DNA of 64,000 bases, taken from contig PYIU01000002.1 in NCBI GenBank assembly GCA_003415625.1, positions 5,270,001-5,334,000 of the forward strand, given 5' to 3'. The first letter of the stretch is position 1. Every line of letters starts with the position of its first letter. Shown here in pieces: positions 46,717 through 57,400 of this stretch. The DNA comes from Aquanectria penicillioides (taxonomy: Eukaryota; Ascomycota; Sordariomycetes; Hypocreales; Nectriaceae). The position numbers and the translations under genes are program-made. Below the pieces are notes generated by a model that was not told the origin of the DNA, searched no databases, and saw nothing but the letters and a program-made list of their open reading frames with translations.

Positions 46717-48843
46717 GGCGAGGCTGCAGGGAGGCGGCGACTTCTACGGATGCGTATTATGATTGGTATTATTGGCTGGCTGACTGAGGTGACCGCGAGA
46801 GGACAACGAGGTTCGGAAACAACTCTGGACAGGAGCCAGTGAGCGCAGGCTGCCGCACCGATTTGCCTTGTTCCACCTGCGTGTTGATGTCTTGGAGGAG
46901 AGATGGTGGGATATGATATGAGCCGTCAATTGGAATCCATGTGAGGTTTGAGATTGAGGACTCTGGCCTGTTCCGAAAATCAGCCGTTGGAGTGAGCCAA
47001 CCGACCTTCATCAATGTTTCGCGCTCGTGAATGGGAAGCTGGCCGGTGATGACTTCTAACTTGAGGTCAGAGGAAGGCAAGCATAACGAATTTCACTTTG
47101 ACGAACAAGGACAGCCAGTTGGTGAGAGTTATTTCATTTTCAATTGCTTTATCTAAGAGGGCCAAAGCGAGAGACGACGTGCCAGATTGCATGGCACGCC
47201 AACGAATGGCTCTCGGCTGGATTTCATACCTAAGAAAATCCCAGCACGTCATTCCATCTTGTTAGGACTCAAGTCAATCGATGCCAAGCCGTCCCAAAAC
47301 CTCCCAAGACGAAAATAGAAAAAGAAAACAACCCCGAACCCGCTGGCCAGCCACCTTTTCCATCGACGGGGTCGCACAGACGAACCAATCAGTTCGAGGC
47401 TCGCCAAGGGAAAAGCCGCTCAAGTCGGGGAGCAGGACTCGAAACCACTTCACTGAGGTCTCCCTTTGTCGTACTTGTCTCAGACCAAGTCACCCGCCAG
47501 TTCCAAAACAAATCATTCCATGTCATGAAGAAAAAAGATGTGGTAGGCCTCAAGACACCCCACACCGATATGAGTCCCCATTAAACCGATGCGAAAGAAG
47601 CAAACTTTCCGATAGAGCCCCTCTCTACTGATGCCAAACCATGAAGAAAAAAAAAACGTCTAAGATCGTAAAAAAAAACAGCCACCGAGAGAAGACTGGA
47701 GATACTGCCTGGGTGTCGCTTTGTCCTGAGACGCAAGCGCATCAATCCAGCTCCGGGGCAGAAAAGCAGAAGAACAACACATCAGTCAAGAAAACCCATC
47801 CCAATATCCCCGTTTTACCCGCTGAACGCAATGCATAAAACCCCATCATGTAATCCCGTTTTCGTGGACAGAGCCCTCGTCTGCCACACCCAACAACAAA
47901 CATAGACATGTTGAAAAATATATACTGTCCCCAAACTTTTTTCAAGTTTGCTTTTGAGGTGCCTCAGGTGGACTCGCAAAAGTGCAGTGTCCATTTGAGG
48001 CGAGAAACCCAGACAGGTTCTCGATGCGAACCTCTGGGAGTTGAGAACAAAAGCTGACTTATACCGAACGCAACCTATTCGGTGTCGCATCTCGAAGTTG
48101 TTGCGCACAAAAGAAAGACGAAGTGAGCGGCCGCGGCACGCTGACCACTATTTCTGTGGTCTTGTTTCATCTGATCTCTGATTCACCATTTTATATCGCC
48201 AGAATCAGAGGTATTCCGAACGCGACGGATATTGCCATGGTCGTATTGTGTGAGACATGGACACAAAGCAATCAAGTTCTCGCCGTCTGTGCTCCTGTCG
48301 TCATCTCTGAATGACAATGTGTAAAATCGCGTCGATGCCCAATGATCGCATCACACGATCTCAGATGGAATGCCAGATATCGGATGAAAGACGTATAAAA
48401 CCGCGTGTCTATCGAAACCGAACCATATAATGTGGAGCCGAAAAAAAGAAAAACCGAAAAAAAAACGCCGTATGAAACCATTATAGAACGTATACCAGTA
48501 AGGAAAACATGTCGCGAGATTGAGGCAGGTTATCAATGCAGTGGGAGAAGAGTCGCCCGTCTAGTGGGGACTCTTGATGAACCCACAACGCCTCTGCTGA
48601 ATGCGACGCGATGAAAAAAAAAACCCTGAGAATGATCCGCCGAAAGGTCATCGTGTGAACAATTTTGTCGTGCCTGGGTATCTGAAGATGCGAATATATC
48701 GTTCTCGGGATGCGCGTTAAAGAAAAAAAATCGTGGCCGTAAAATTGAAATCCCTTGCTTTTGTTTGAAAGACGATCGTCCTGAAAGGGACGGCAAATTA
48801 AACCTCCCTTGGAATTGGAGGGGGAAAAGAGATTTCGATACCT
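46717..48843. other. Region between the Fyv6/NIP30 and cyclin genes
   Basis: Both flanking genes run leftward, so this 2.1 kb should hold the cyclin 3' end on the right and the Fyv6/NIP30 promoter on the left. A possible gene or leader ORF at 46769-47229 is listed separately. A-runs occur near 47640, 47670 and 48450-48470. The rest carries no visible coding sequence. Confidence 0.5.
46769..47229 (-). CDS. Possible unrecognised gene fragment upstream of Fyv6/NIP30
   Basis: Two minus-strand frames read like ordinary protein. The first (about 47229-47067) includes YEIQPRAIRWRAMQSGTSSL and ALLDKAIENEITLTNWLSLF. The second (about 47068-46769) includes LEVITGQLPIHERETLMKVG and NLTWIPIDGSYHIPPSLL, and stops 52 nt before the Fyv6/NIP30 ATG. 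The left part begins at a plausible acceptor (TTCTTAG) preceded by a CTAAC branch-point motif near 47265. The two frames could be joined by removing a GTGAAA...CTCAAG stretch, but that intron would be only about 37 nt, which is very short. I find no first exon and recognise no family. The right-hand frame has its own ATG at 47011 (80 codons) and could instead be a leader ORF of the Fyv6/NIP30 transcript. Confidence 0.25.
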
Positions 48844-49848
48844 TTAACCCATGACCGGCTGGCTATAGCCGTGAGGCATAAAGTACGGGACTTGCTGCTT
48901 CATCGGATCAACACATCCGGGACAGCTGCACTCGGCCAAACCATGCTCCCACATGTTGTGGGTGTAGGGATAGTGGCCGCCATGAGTGTTGTGACGGGAT
49001 GGGTAGAAGGAGCTATAAGCGGGAGGCTGGGGGTATCGGCTGCTGTACTGGGCAGCGGCTTGGGCAAACCACTCGTTGTAACGAGCGTTGCTCGACGTGG
49101 CCGACATGGCATAGTCAGGTGTACCATAGCCAGAGTCGGGAGGTGTGAGTGGGGCGCTCCATGGGTTGTGAGTCCAGCCAACTTCACGAGCGCGATAGTT
49201 GTTGTGCTGCTGGGCCTTCATAGCCTGGTAGCGCTCGTACTCGGCAACCTGCTCTTGGAGGTAACGCGAGTGAGGAGAAGTGCGGTTGTGACCGCTGTAC
49301 CTCGCAAGCTCGGTGTCGATGGCTGGAACCAGGGAAGCAAGTCTCTCGCGGCTGGCCTGGGCGGCCTGTCGCTTCTTGATGTCCTGCCACTCACGCCAAT
49401 TCTCGAGCCAAGCCTGGTAGTCCTTGCTCAGGTCCAGGTTGACGTAGAGGCGCCAGCCCATGGATTCAACCCAATCGAATTCAAGGGCGTTCAGTTCAGA
49501 GACGGCAATGCCACTGACCTCAGACCAGGATCGGTTCTGGAAGGTGTTGTCGTCGAGGAACTTGCTGCCCAAGAGAAGGGAAACGGTGAGGTATCGCCAG
49601 ACCTGACCCTCAGAGGCCTTGTATGGACCTTGGCCCTTCATGGTGTTGATTCGCTTGGCGAGGTAATTCATTCCCAGAAGGATGGTGGTGCTTGGAAGCC
49701 TTGTCGAGGTGAGGATCTGGGTGACAAACTTGCGGAAAGGCGAGGTGACCGGGGCATCAGGGGTCACGACTCGCGTTGCCATCTCAGCCACATACTCGGC
49801 CATCATGTCGACCTCGTAATCGAGGACGGCACACACGCCTCCGGGCAT
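48844..49848 (-). CDS. Pho80/Pcl-like cyclin
   Basis: A single exon of 334 residues runs from the ATG at 49848 to TAA. The start MPGGVCAVLDYEVDMMAEYV is followed by a cyclin box at about residues 38-150, with PFRKFVTQILTSTRLPSTTI, LLGMNYLAKRIN, a VWRYLTVSLLLGSKFLDDNT helix and the SWSEVSGIAVSELNALEFDW helix. This arrangement matches the Pho80/Pcl class, which activates Pho85-type kinases; Clg1 and Pas1-like proteins are close relatives. The C-terminal half is rich in Tyr, Gln, Pro and Ser, ends with a short Cys pair (ECSCPGC) and is probably disordered. The partner kinase and process (phosphate signalling, cell cycle or morphogenesis) cannot be told from sequence. A long leader with purine-rich and repeat tracts lies upstream. 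Confidence 0.88.
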   Translation of the reverse strand: MPGGVCAVLDYEVDMMAEYVAEMATRVVTPDAPVTSPFRKFVTQILTSTRLPSTTILLGMNYLAKRINTMKGQGPYKASEGQVWRYLTVSLLLGSKFLDDNTFQNRSWSEVSGIAVSELNALEFDWVESMGWRLYVNLDLSKDYQAWLENWREWQDIKKRQAAQASRERLASLVPAIDTELARYSGHNRTSPHSRYLQEQVAEYERYQAMKAQQHNNYRAREVGWTHNPWSAPLTPPDSGYGTPDYAMSATSSNARYNEWFAQAAAQYSSRYPQPPAYSSFYPSRHNTHGGHYPYTHNMWEHGLAECSCPGCVDPMKQQVPYFMPHGYSQPVMG

Positions 49849-51126
49849 GATGAAGGTTGTTTGGGGGGGTCCGACGAAGATCGAAACGCGACCTTTGTCG
49901 GGAAGGAAAAGTGTCGGGGCACGGAAACAGGCTGCGCGTGTGGATCACAGCTAGGTTCGTTCGAGTCCCAAGGTCAAGTCGTGCAAGCGATGGAGCAGCA
50001 AGGAGGGATCGGCTCGAAACTCAGTAGACAGATCGGGCCATTTAATGGTGCTCCTACGATGTCGTGTCGTTTGAGGATGTAAACAAGACTGACGATGAGA
50101 AATGTTCGGAGGAAATTCTCAGGACAGCGGTTGACAGGAGAGAGGGAATCGTAAGGCTCTGGTTGATGTCGGGGAGATGACAAGAGAGAAGGGTCCGAAG
50201 GTATAAACGTTAAGAGAACCCTGGTAGGAAACCCGAAAAAGCCGGGAGAAACTAGGCACCCCTTGGGTAAGTTAGCACACACAACTCATCTCGTATAGAT
50301 GATCTGCCAGTCACGGTCTAGTCCAGGGCCTAGGTGGCGATGCCTTGCGTGGCAGAAAGAAAACGTTGTCGCGAAGCCGACAGATCAGTCCTCGCCGTTG
50401 GGGCGGGAATAACGGGCATCGAGTGATCGACTGAGAAATTCGGAGGTGGGATCGATGGAGAGGATGAATTCGAATGGCATCAACGACCTAGCAGTCGTGT
50501 GCGCACGATGACGATTATGAAGCAACGCAATAGGGCATTCGGCGACCTGGGACTAGACTGTTCGTGTGGGCGGAAGGCAGGGCAGCACTCACCAGAAGGA
50601 AAGAAAACGGAGTATCGAGCTTGGTGAGGTGGAGAGGGAGGGGAGAGGGGGAGAGAGGAGAGCCCGAGACTGCGATGTCCTCAAGGATGCTGAAAGAGTT
50701 GTCCAAACGCTTGGGCGTGGACCACGGATGCACAGAAACCCGAGAGGAACGACAGCGACCTACACCAGCAGCGAGCTGAGAGGACGGAAACCGGGGTGAA
50801 ACTCGCGCGAAAAAAGACCTGAATCCTGACGTCGACGAACCGCGAAGAAAGGGTTCGTGACTAGCACTTGTCGAGGAATCGGAGGATTCAGTTTTTGACG
50901 TGGAGAGAGAGGAGAGAGGGGGATGAAGAGAGAGGAAAGGGGAGGATGGGAAGAGAAGAGGATGATGAAGGAAGAGAGAGCGGATGGGGAGAGATGGGGA
51001 GATGGGGATGGAGTGTGTGGAGGAGAAGGAGGGTGTGTGCCAGTTGAAGGATGGAGGATGGCCGGTCCAGCGAGCCCAGCATGGAGGCGGCGTCCTTGAG
51101 GGCGAAGGCGAAGAGGCGAAGGCGTG

Positions 51127-51192
51127 GTGGGCGTGGGCGTGGGCGTGGGCGTGGGCGTGGGCGTGGGCGTGGGCGTTGGCGTTGGCGTTGGC
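51127..51192. repeat. GTGGGC hexanucleotide array with GTTGGC tail
   Basis: Eight perfect GTGGGC units (51127-51174) pass into three GTTGGC units (51175-51192). The plus strand therefore has successive GGG triplets separated by CGT, the pattern of a G-quadruplex with three-base loops. Confidence 0.95.
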
Positions 51193-51390
51193 GAGTGGGA
51201 GAGCGGATGACAGAGCGGGCGGGAGAGTGTGTGAAGGTCAGGGTGTAGGTGTGCAATGCGAAAAACGGGGGGTGGGCTTCCCTTGAGGGGGCTTGCTTGC
51301 TGGTGGTTGTGGATGTGGATGGGGATGTGGATGGACGTGGAGCAAGTTGGAAATGGAGCCCTTTGCCTAGCCTACCGACCTAGCACCCAG

Positions 51391-51415
51391 CATGGCATGG
51401 CATGGCATGGCATGG
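51391..51415. repeat. CATGG pentanucleotide tandem, five copies
   Basis: Five exact CATGG units lie in the non-coding region upstream of the cyclin gene. Scattered CATGG and GGCATGG words recur up to about 51550. Confidence 0.9.
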
Positions 51416-54400
51416 TACGAAAAGAGAGGCATGGGTCTTGCTTTGGGTAGGTATGGGTCCTGGTATGGACGTAGTATGGATGGGTGGATGGCATGGCTCT
51501 GGCTCTGGCTCTGGAGCATGGGGCATGATGAGGCATGGCATGGCGTGGCATGGGATTGGGGGGCGCCGCTCGGAGCGCATGGCAGAGGCGCTGCGACCGA
51601 GGAAATGGGTGCTGGCAGCGTGGGCCAGAAGCGTGCCGGAGAAAGGGCGGGAGCTGGCGAGTGACCCTCCGACTCTCTGACCCTCCAGCGCGGCGGGTGG
51701 GTTGGGGCAACGGGGTCGCTATGGGGGCTGCGGTACCTCATGTATGTACCAGAATACTAGGCAAAGTACGGCGCCGTACCTAGTTGCTCTGTACCAGACA
51801 GTGTGCGCGCCTCCAACCAATCAGCGACCGGGAGGCCGCGAAAAGCGGGCTGGACCGGGGGAGCGACGCGGAGGAAGGGCAGGGCAGGGCAGGGCCCAGG
51901 CAGAGTGCCAGGAAACGAGCCACTTACCACCTACCACCACAACCACCGCATCAGTGTGGCCCTGCACAGTCCAGAGCCTACGGTCGACGGCCACCACGCC
52001 CATTTGGTACTGCGCAACAGGTACCCTGCCGAGTACCGTCAGTGTCAGTCTCAGTCTCAGTGAACCGTCGCAGCCCGCTACTGCAGTCTGCACCACCATG
52101 GAGTCCACACCACTCCACCCGCTGTGGTCCAGTCACGCAAGGTGTCCAGGCGCAAGGCCCCAGTGGACATGCCTGCCTAGCCCCTAGGCAGCCCGGACAT
52201 GGTACACACTCCAGCGGCTGGACATCGAAGGGCCCTGGGTCCGGCACTCTCCTGTGCGCCGACGCGCGCTGTGCTACTGCGTTCCTACACACTACTGTGC
52301 TTCGTGCGCTCTGCGCACAATACCTTGCTTTCCTTGGCCCGAGGCTGGTCTCAATCCAGTCTGGTTTGATGTGGCCCCATGATTTTCTCCCAAGTGCGCA
52401 CTACGGAGTCGACAACAGACCACGTAAGGTACAGTACAGTACGCATGCCTACTACCCAGTTCTTCGTATTCTGAAGGACTCAAGTCGGAGATGGGCTGCT
52501 TTGCCTTCACAAAGCGAAAGCAAGGCAGTCGAGTTTGACTCATGCTCCCAGCCGGGCAAACCGATGAGCTTGCGGGAGCCTTCCAGGCACCGTGCCGAGT
52601 TTGCATTCCGCGATACAAGCCCACGCCAGCCCGTTTTGCTCTCATCTCGGTAGGCCCAAGCAACAAGAGACAACGCGGCTCGTCTTGGATCGGTACGTCA
52701 AGGTAGGTACCGCGTACCTCCAGCCCGACATGAAGGTACCCGAATGTTGGCCGTCCGGGGTCAGATTCCTGGTAGCCCTCTTTTTTTTTTTTTCCCTCAC
52801 TCACTTTCCGTCCGGTCGATCGGTCGGTTGGAGCTCCTTTCTCGTTTTTTTTAAACGCCTGTGCTTGCCGATGGATGACCCTTGGTGACCCTTGGCGGAC
52901 CCTTGACCCTCAAATTCGGGCTGTGGACACTATTTCTGGCTCTTGAGCCACTCAGATCGCTCAGCTCATAGCCTCCTTTGGTGTCCTTGGGGTGACGCCG
53001 GCCTGGGGTCTTGGATGGGGGCGAGGACGGATTACTCCACCAACCTTCAACATGGGAGTGGATACCCGGCTGGGAGGAGACTCAACCGTCCAGTCCATCC
53101 ACTCAGCGCTTGCTTCTCGTCCTGTCTTCTCCAGACTAGACACTGCTGCTGCGGTAAAGCTCGTCTCATACTATGTATGCACTGCAGCCAGCGTCTCTCT
53201 CCCAGTACGGCTAAAGACCAAACCAGCCAACCCTGGGAGGCTGGTCGGCTCCATGAGTCTTTTCTCGCAGAGGCGAGGACATTACCACGGATGCAAGAGA
53301 TGTGCATGCCAGGCACGGACTGAACAAACAAAGAGCTCGGTACTCCGGCGGCAATCCGCACATTGCCGTGCGCTCGCAGCTCAATCTCCTTATACATAGG
53401 TACGTACTCGATGCTGGACACAATTTGCATATCGACAGCATGGTGGCCAGGGTAAAAAGTACGTATTCGTACTGTCGAGACATGACGGCACAGTTTAGTT
53501 TCCAGCGTACCTTCCGTACCGGGCCACCCTCTCCCGTTGCCGGGGTTGCCCTTCTCCTTCTCGGAAACTCCTGGTCGGGCGCTCCTTTGGGGGGTGCTGC
53601 GCTGTCCAGGGGGGTCTGCTTCCTCCAATGTCCCAGGCCCAGGGGCTCGTCACTCACTACAGCGGCGCAGGACAATGACCAATGGATTTGTTTTTGGGAA
53701 GGGTCGGGTGGTTGGAGGACGTCACCAGTCTCCCGTCGCCAGCCCTGGGCTTTTCTCTCTCAAACGCTGTAGCCACTGAGCTGCACCACAGCACCTGCCC
53801 ATCCATGGTACCTCTGTCCCTGGCTCCTGAGGTGCCCACCACACACCAAGCTTCCGGCCCTTCCCATCCACCTCGTCATCACCTTCATCATCAACATCCT
53901 TCAATCAGCCCTCAGTATTATGACTTCGCGTTTGCCCGTATCAAGCCCAAGGCATAACCTGCATAGTTGTTGCCATTCATGATGTCTGGTTCGGAAATTA
54001 GGCACCCCCTGAACAATTCCTTGGTCTCCCAGGCTATCATCCGTCTTCCCAACATAGCATAACAAACCACAAACAACATCAACAAGGAAAAAGGGCCAGC
54101 AGATGGGGGAAAATAAACGCAATGTGATGTGCCTCCAGGTGCCACACAGGCGAGCGCACGCATTGTCGTCTTTTTCGGTCCCCAGTTCCACAGTCCGCCG
54201 ACACCCACCCATTCTAACTTTTCTTGATCGGCTGACGGGGCGAAATGAAGAAGGGGTGGCAACACTAGCCTTCAAGGTGTGCTTCCAGAAACCCTCCGCC
54301 CCGTCCACCATGTACAAAACGCACGAGGAACAAATGACACTGGCCAGTCTGGAGAACTCGATGGTTTGGTACGTACTTTCTACGCCCATCCTGAACTGGC

Positions 54401-57400
54401 GTCTACTGTGGACGCCAGAGGCACCATTACCTTCAGGGATTTCACACGCCGTCCATCAGACCTCACCTCACCAGTTCTCAAGGGCGGCCAGGGGCCAAGA
54501 CATAACCAGGCCAGTCCTGGGACAGCATCTTGCCTATTGTGGGTCAAGGTTCCTCGACTCCCGTCAAGTCCTTTCAGAGAAGCGGTTCTTGGAGCCCAAG
54601 CCCCAGTGGGACAACTCCTGATGCTGAGCCGACCAGGAAGCCGATGGGGCGTCAGCATGTCTACTGCACGTCAGGACCTGGGTGAGAAGCGACGGCTGGT
54701 GCAATCCAGGAATTCAAGCCCGGGGTTTTTGCTCCTCCATCAATCCGGTCTCGCTAGCCAAGACCCAAAAAAAAAATTCAGCCCCAGCATAGGGTAGCAA
54801 TCCAAAACCCGACCCCATGGCCATCGGACAGAGCCCTAGGAGCAATAGACGTATGCCATGCCCGTAAGCAAGAATTAAAAATATCCAAGAACAAACAAAG
54901 CTGTTGGACGCTGCAAAGCACAGAGTGGCACAGCCGTGGGAGACAAAGTAGTTTAGCCAGAGTCACTTGACCCTCATTACTACCGAAGTCACACATGCGA
55001 GGCCATCCTTCTTCTCAGGTCAACCTCTTCAAGGAATCTACGACCAAGATCAAATGCAATCCTCCCAGATCATTTGTCCATTGTGCCACCCAGGATGGAG
55101 AACGCGGAGAGAAATGCCTCAGGTCCACAAAGCATGGCGTATCAATGAACAGCCATCAGCGCGCTTTGGAGACATGCATCAGCAAACCCCTTTACTTCAC
55201 GCGACATCACCCACCGCGACCACCGCTCCCGCATTTGACTGCCTGCACCAGCAAGGCGTTTGCGTTACGCTCCTCATTCCCCCTCCCACTCACTTCCCCA
55301 GCCCATTCACCGCTCTCTTGATCTGCACCAACCGTTGGTCACCCATCCCCCCCAAAAAAAAACCTCCCCTGACCACCCCCAGCCCTGTTCAGGGAGATTT
55401 GAGGGTCCGCATGTTGGGGGGCAGAGGTGCCAGATTGCAGTCCAATAGCGCCGTCCCCCCCCCCAGGAGATTTGATTCATCAACCGCACTTCGTCCCCGT
55501 CTCAGCCAGATTGCCATGTGAACACGCTGGGGGCGAGCCAAGCACGTTTTAATAATCTGGTCTGTTAAGAGACCTCTTGCCTCGCTACCTGCCGACCAAA
55601 TTAAAACATCCTGGTAGCAGTACCTGGTTCCAAGCCTCCATCAGAGCCGCTCACATGTCGTCCCTGCGGACCGGAGAGTGGTATCGAATTAATTAGGGCT
55701 CCTGCAACATGACACTTAAAATTCCGTCCTCAGGAACACGGCATCTAAGGATGGGCACTGACGATCGGTGTCAGTCTGCACCAACACACCTCTCTGGCGT
55801 TGGATCTCTACCCAGCAGAGAGGGATGAAATGCAGTTGTGCAGCAACAATTTCTCAAACTAACCAGCCCCTTCCTCAAGTGATCGGTACTATAAACTACC
55901 TGCTTCTCATAAAACTAAAGCACCCTTGGCTTGGCCGGCTGTTGCGATCTGGTAGCCCTGGCCGCAACGGCTGACATGGGCACAATAATTCAGCATTCCC
56001 CCCATGGAATATTTTCTTATTTTGGGAATCGTGGACTGTGCCCCAGAATTTACCATTATGTCAAGGGTTACCAAGCGCAACACATTCATCGTGAACTGCC
56101 ATCCGATATGAGGTCCGTGTGAGCGTGCACGAACTGGAGTCAGGGGCGGTCCCGGCGGACATCAACTTGGGAGTGCAACAGCGGTTTCGAACAAACGTTG
56201 ACAGTCGCGAGGCCAGGTCCAAGGGTTCAAGCCCGGCAAGCCGATGACCCAATCGTTTCTGGACTGGATCCACACAACCAATTGGAGTCTCATAATTGAC
56301 AAGCCTATAGGGGAAGCCCCATTAATTAGACATACACCCGCTTTGTTACCAACGCCGACTTCACGACCGTGAATTTGGGATAACTTCGTCAGAATCCTTA
56401 TGTTGCTGATCCAGGGGTTGGTTTTCAAGCCGTGCCAACCCCGAGAAATGGGCAAGTGTCGTGGTCACTGCCATTTTGGCCAAATTTGGGTGCTCTGTAT
56501 GCTGCAGTGATCTGACGTATCAGTCTTTTTACCCACCCAGGGTCAATGAGCACAATTGCTAACATGGCCAAAAAGAAAAGAAAAACCCTAATTTCACGAA
56601 TTTATTCATGGGTTCAGGAGGATGGCATGGTACGTTCAAAGCGGCCACCCATTCGTCACTGTGTGCATCGGCTAGTTATCACCCACCTACGATGCAGTGG
56701 TCGTTCATCATTTCCTGTGGGCATCACTTGCTCTGTCATGGTGAAGGGGCGAATCATCAGGGCACCTTGTCCCGAAGAACTGGGAGCGTCGAGGTCGTGC
56801 GCTAAAACCATTGAAGACGGACAGCGCCACGCCTAGAACTGACCAGACCGCCGAGATGCTGCAGGGCGAGCATGGTGACTTACACCAGAGGCAAAGAAAA
56901 AAGCCACTCGTCCCATTCGCCTGAGCTGCTGGCCTCCAACTGCTAATAGATCTAGTACACATAGGAGTAGGTATTGCCTGCATGCTACCCGATCTTGGGC
57001 AGTGGGGCGGTGTCCATCCAATACTCACCGCAAGAAGGGCTTCCTTACTCGCGTGACTGGCAAGACGCTACCGGCGCCCGTTGGTCTTCGGCGCTAATAG
57101 GCAGTAGTATCCGGAGCTCGCCCAAGACCGACGCGTTTCTTGTCTTGAGAAACATAACCTCCGGTGAGAGGAGGTTGTAAGGTGTGGGGACCGAGGTGCC
57201 AATTCAAGCTCCGACCAGTGAACCACGAGGATGTCAAGCCTTTGCCACGGCAGCGTTGACGCTTCGCTTGAATGGTTAAACTGGGCTTGAATATATCACG
57301 ATGCAGCGCGGTCACCACCACATCCCCCTCAACACCATCCCAGTTGAGGAACGGCCCACCTACGTCTCAGCCCGGGCGTCTATGCAGGCTGCATGCTGTC

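Larger units (their letters stand above)
49849..51800. promoter_or_regulatory. Probable long leader and promoter of the cyclin gene
   Basis: No coding sequence is recognised. The plus strand is strongly purine-rich at about 50620-50670 and 50880-51060, which is pyrimidine-rich on the transcribed-sense minus strand, as near fungal promoters. A GTGGGC hexamer array (51127-51174), CATGG pentamers (51391-51415) and GGCTCT words (about 51493-51513) follow. The extent of the transcript is not visible. Confidence 0.4.

Noticed and set aside
48871..50082. 403-codon open frame on the plus strand
   Set aside because: It is antisense to the cyclin gene, which has a proper ATG, a cyclin box and a stop. 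The plus frame has no recognisable motif.
56215..56245. tRNA B-box-like GGTTCAAGCCC
   Set aside because: The flanking five-base arms do not pair to form a T stem, and no matching A box or acceptor stem is seen.
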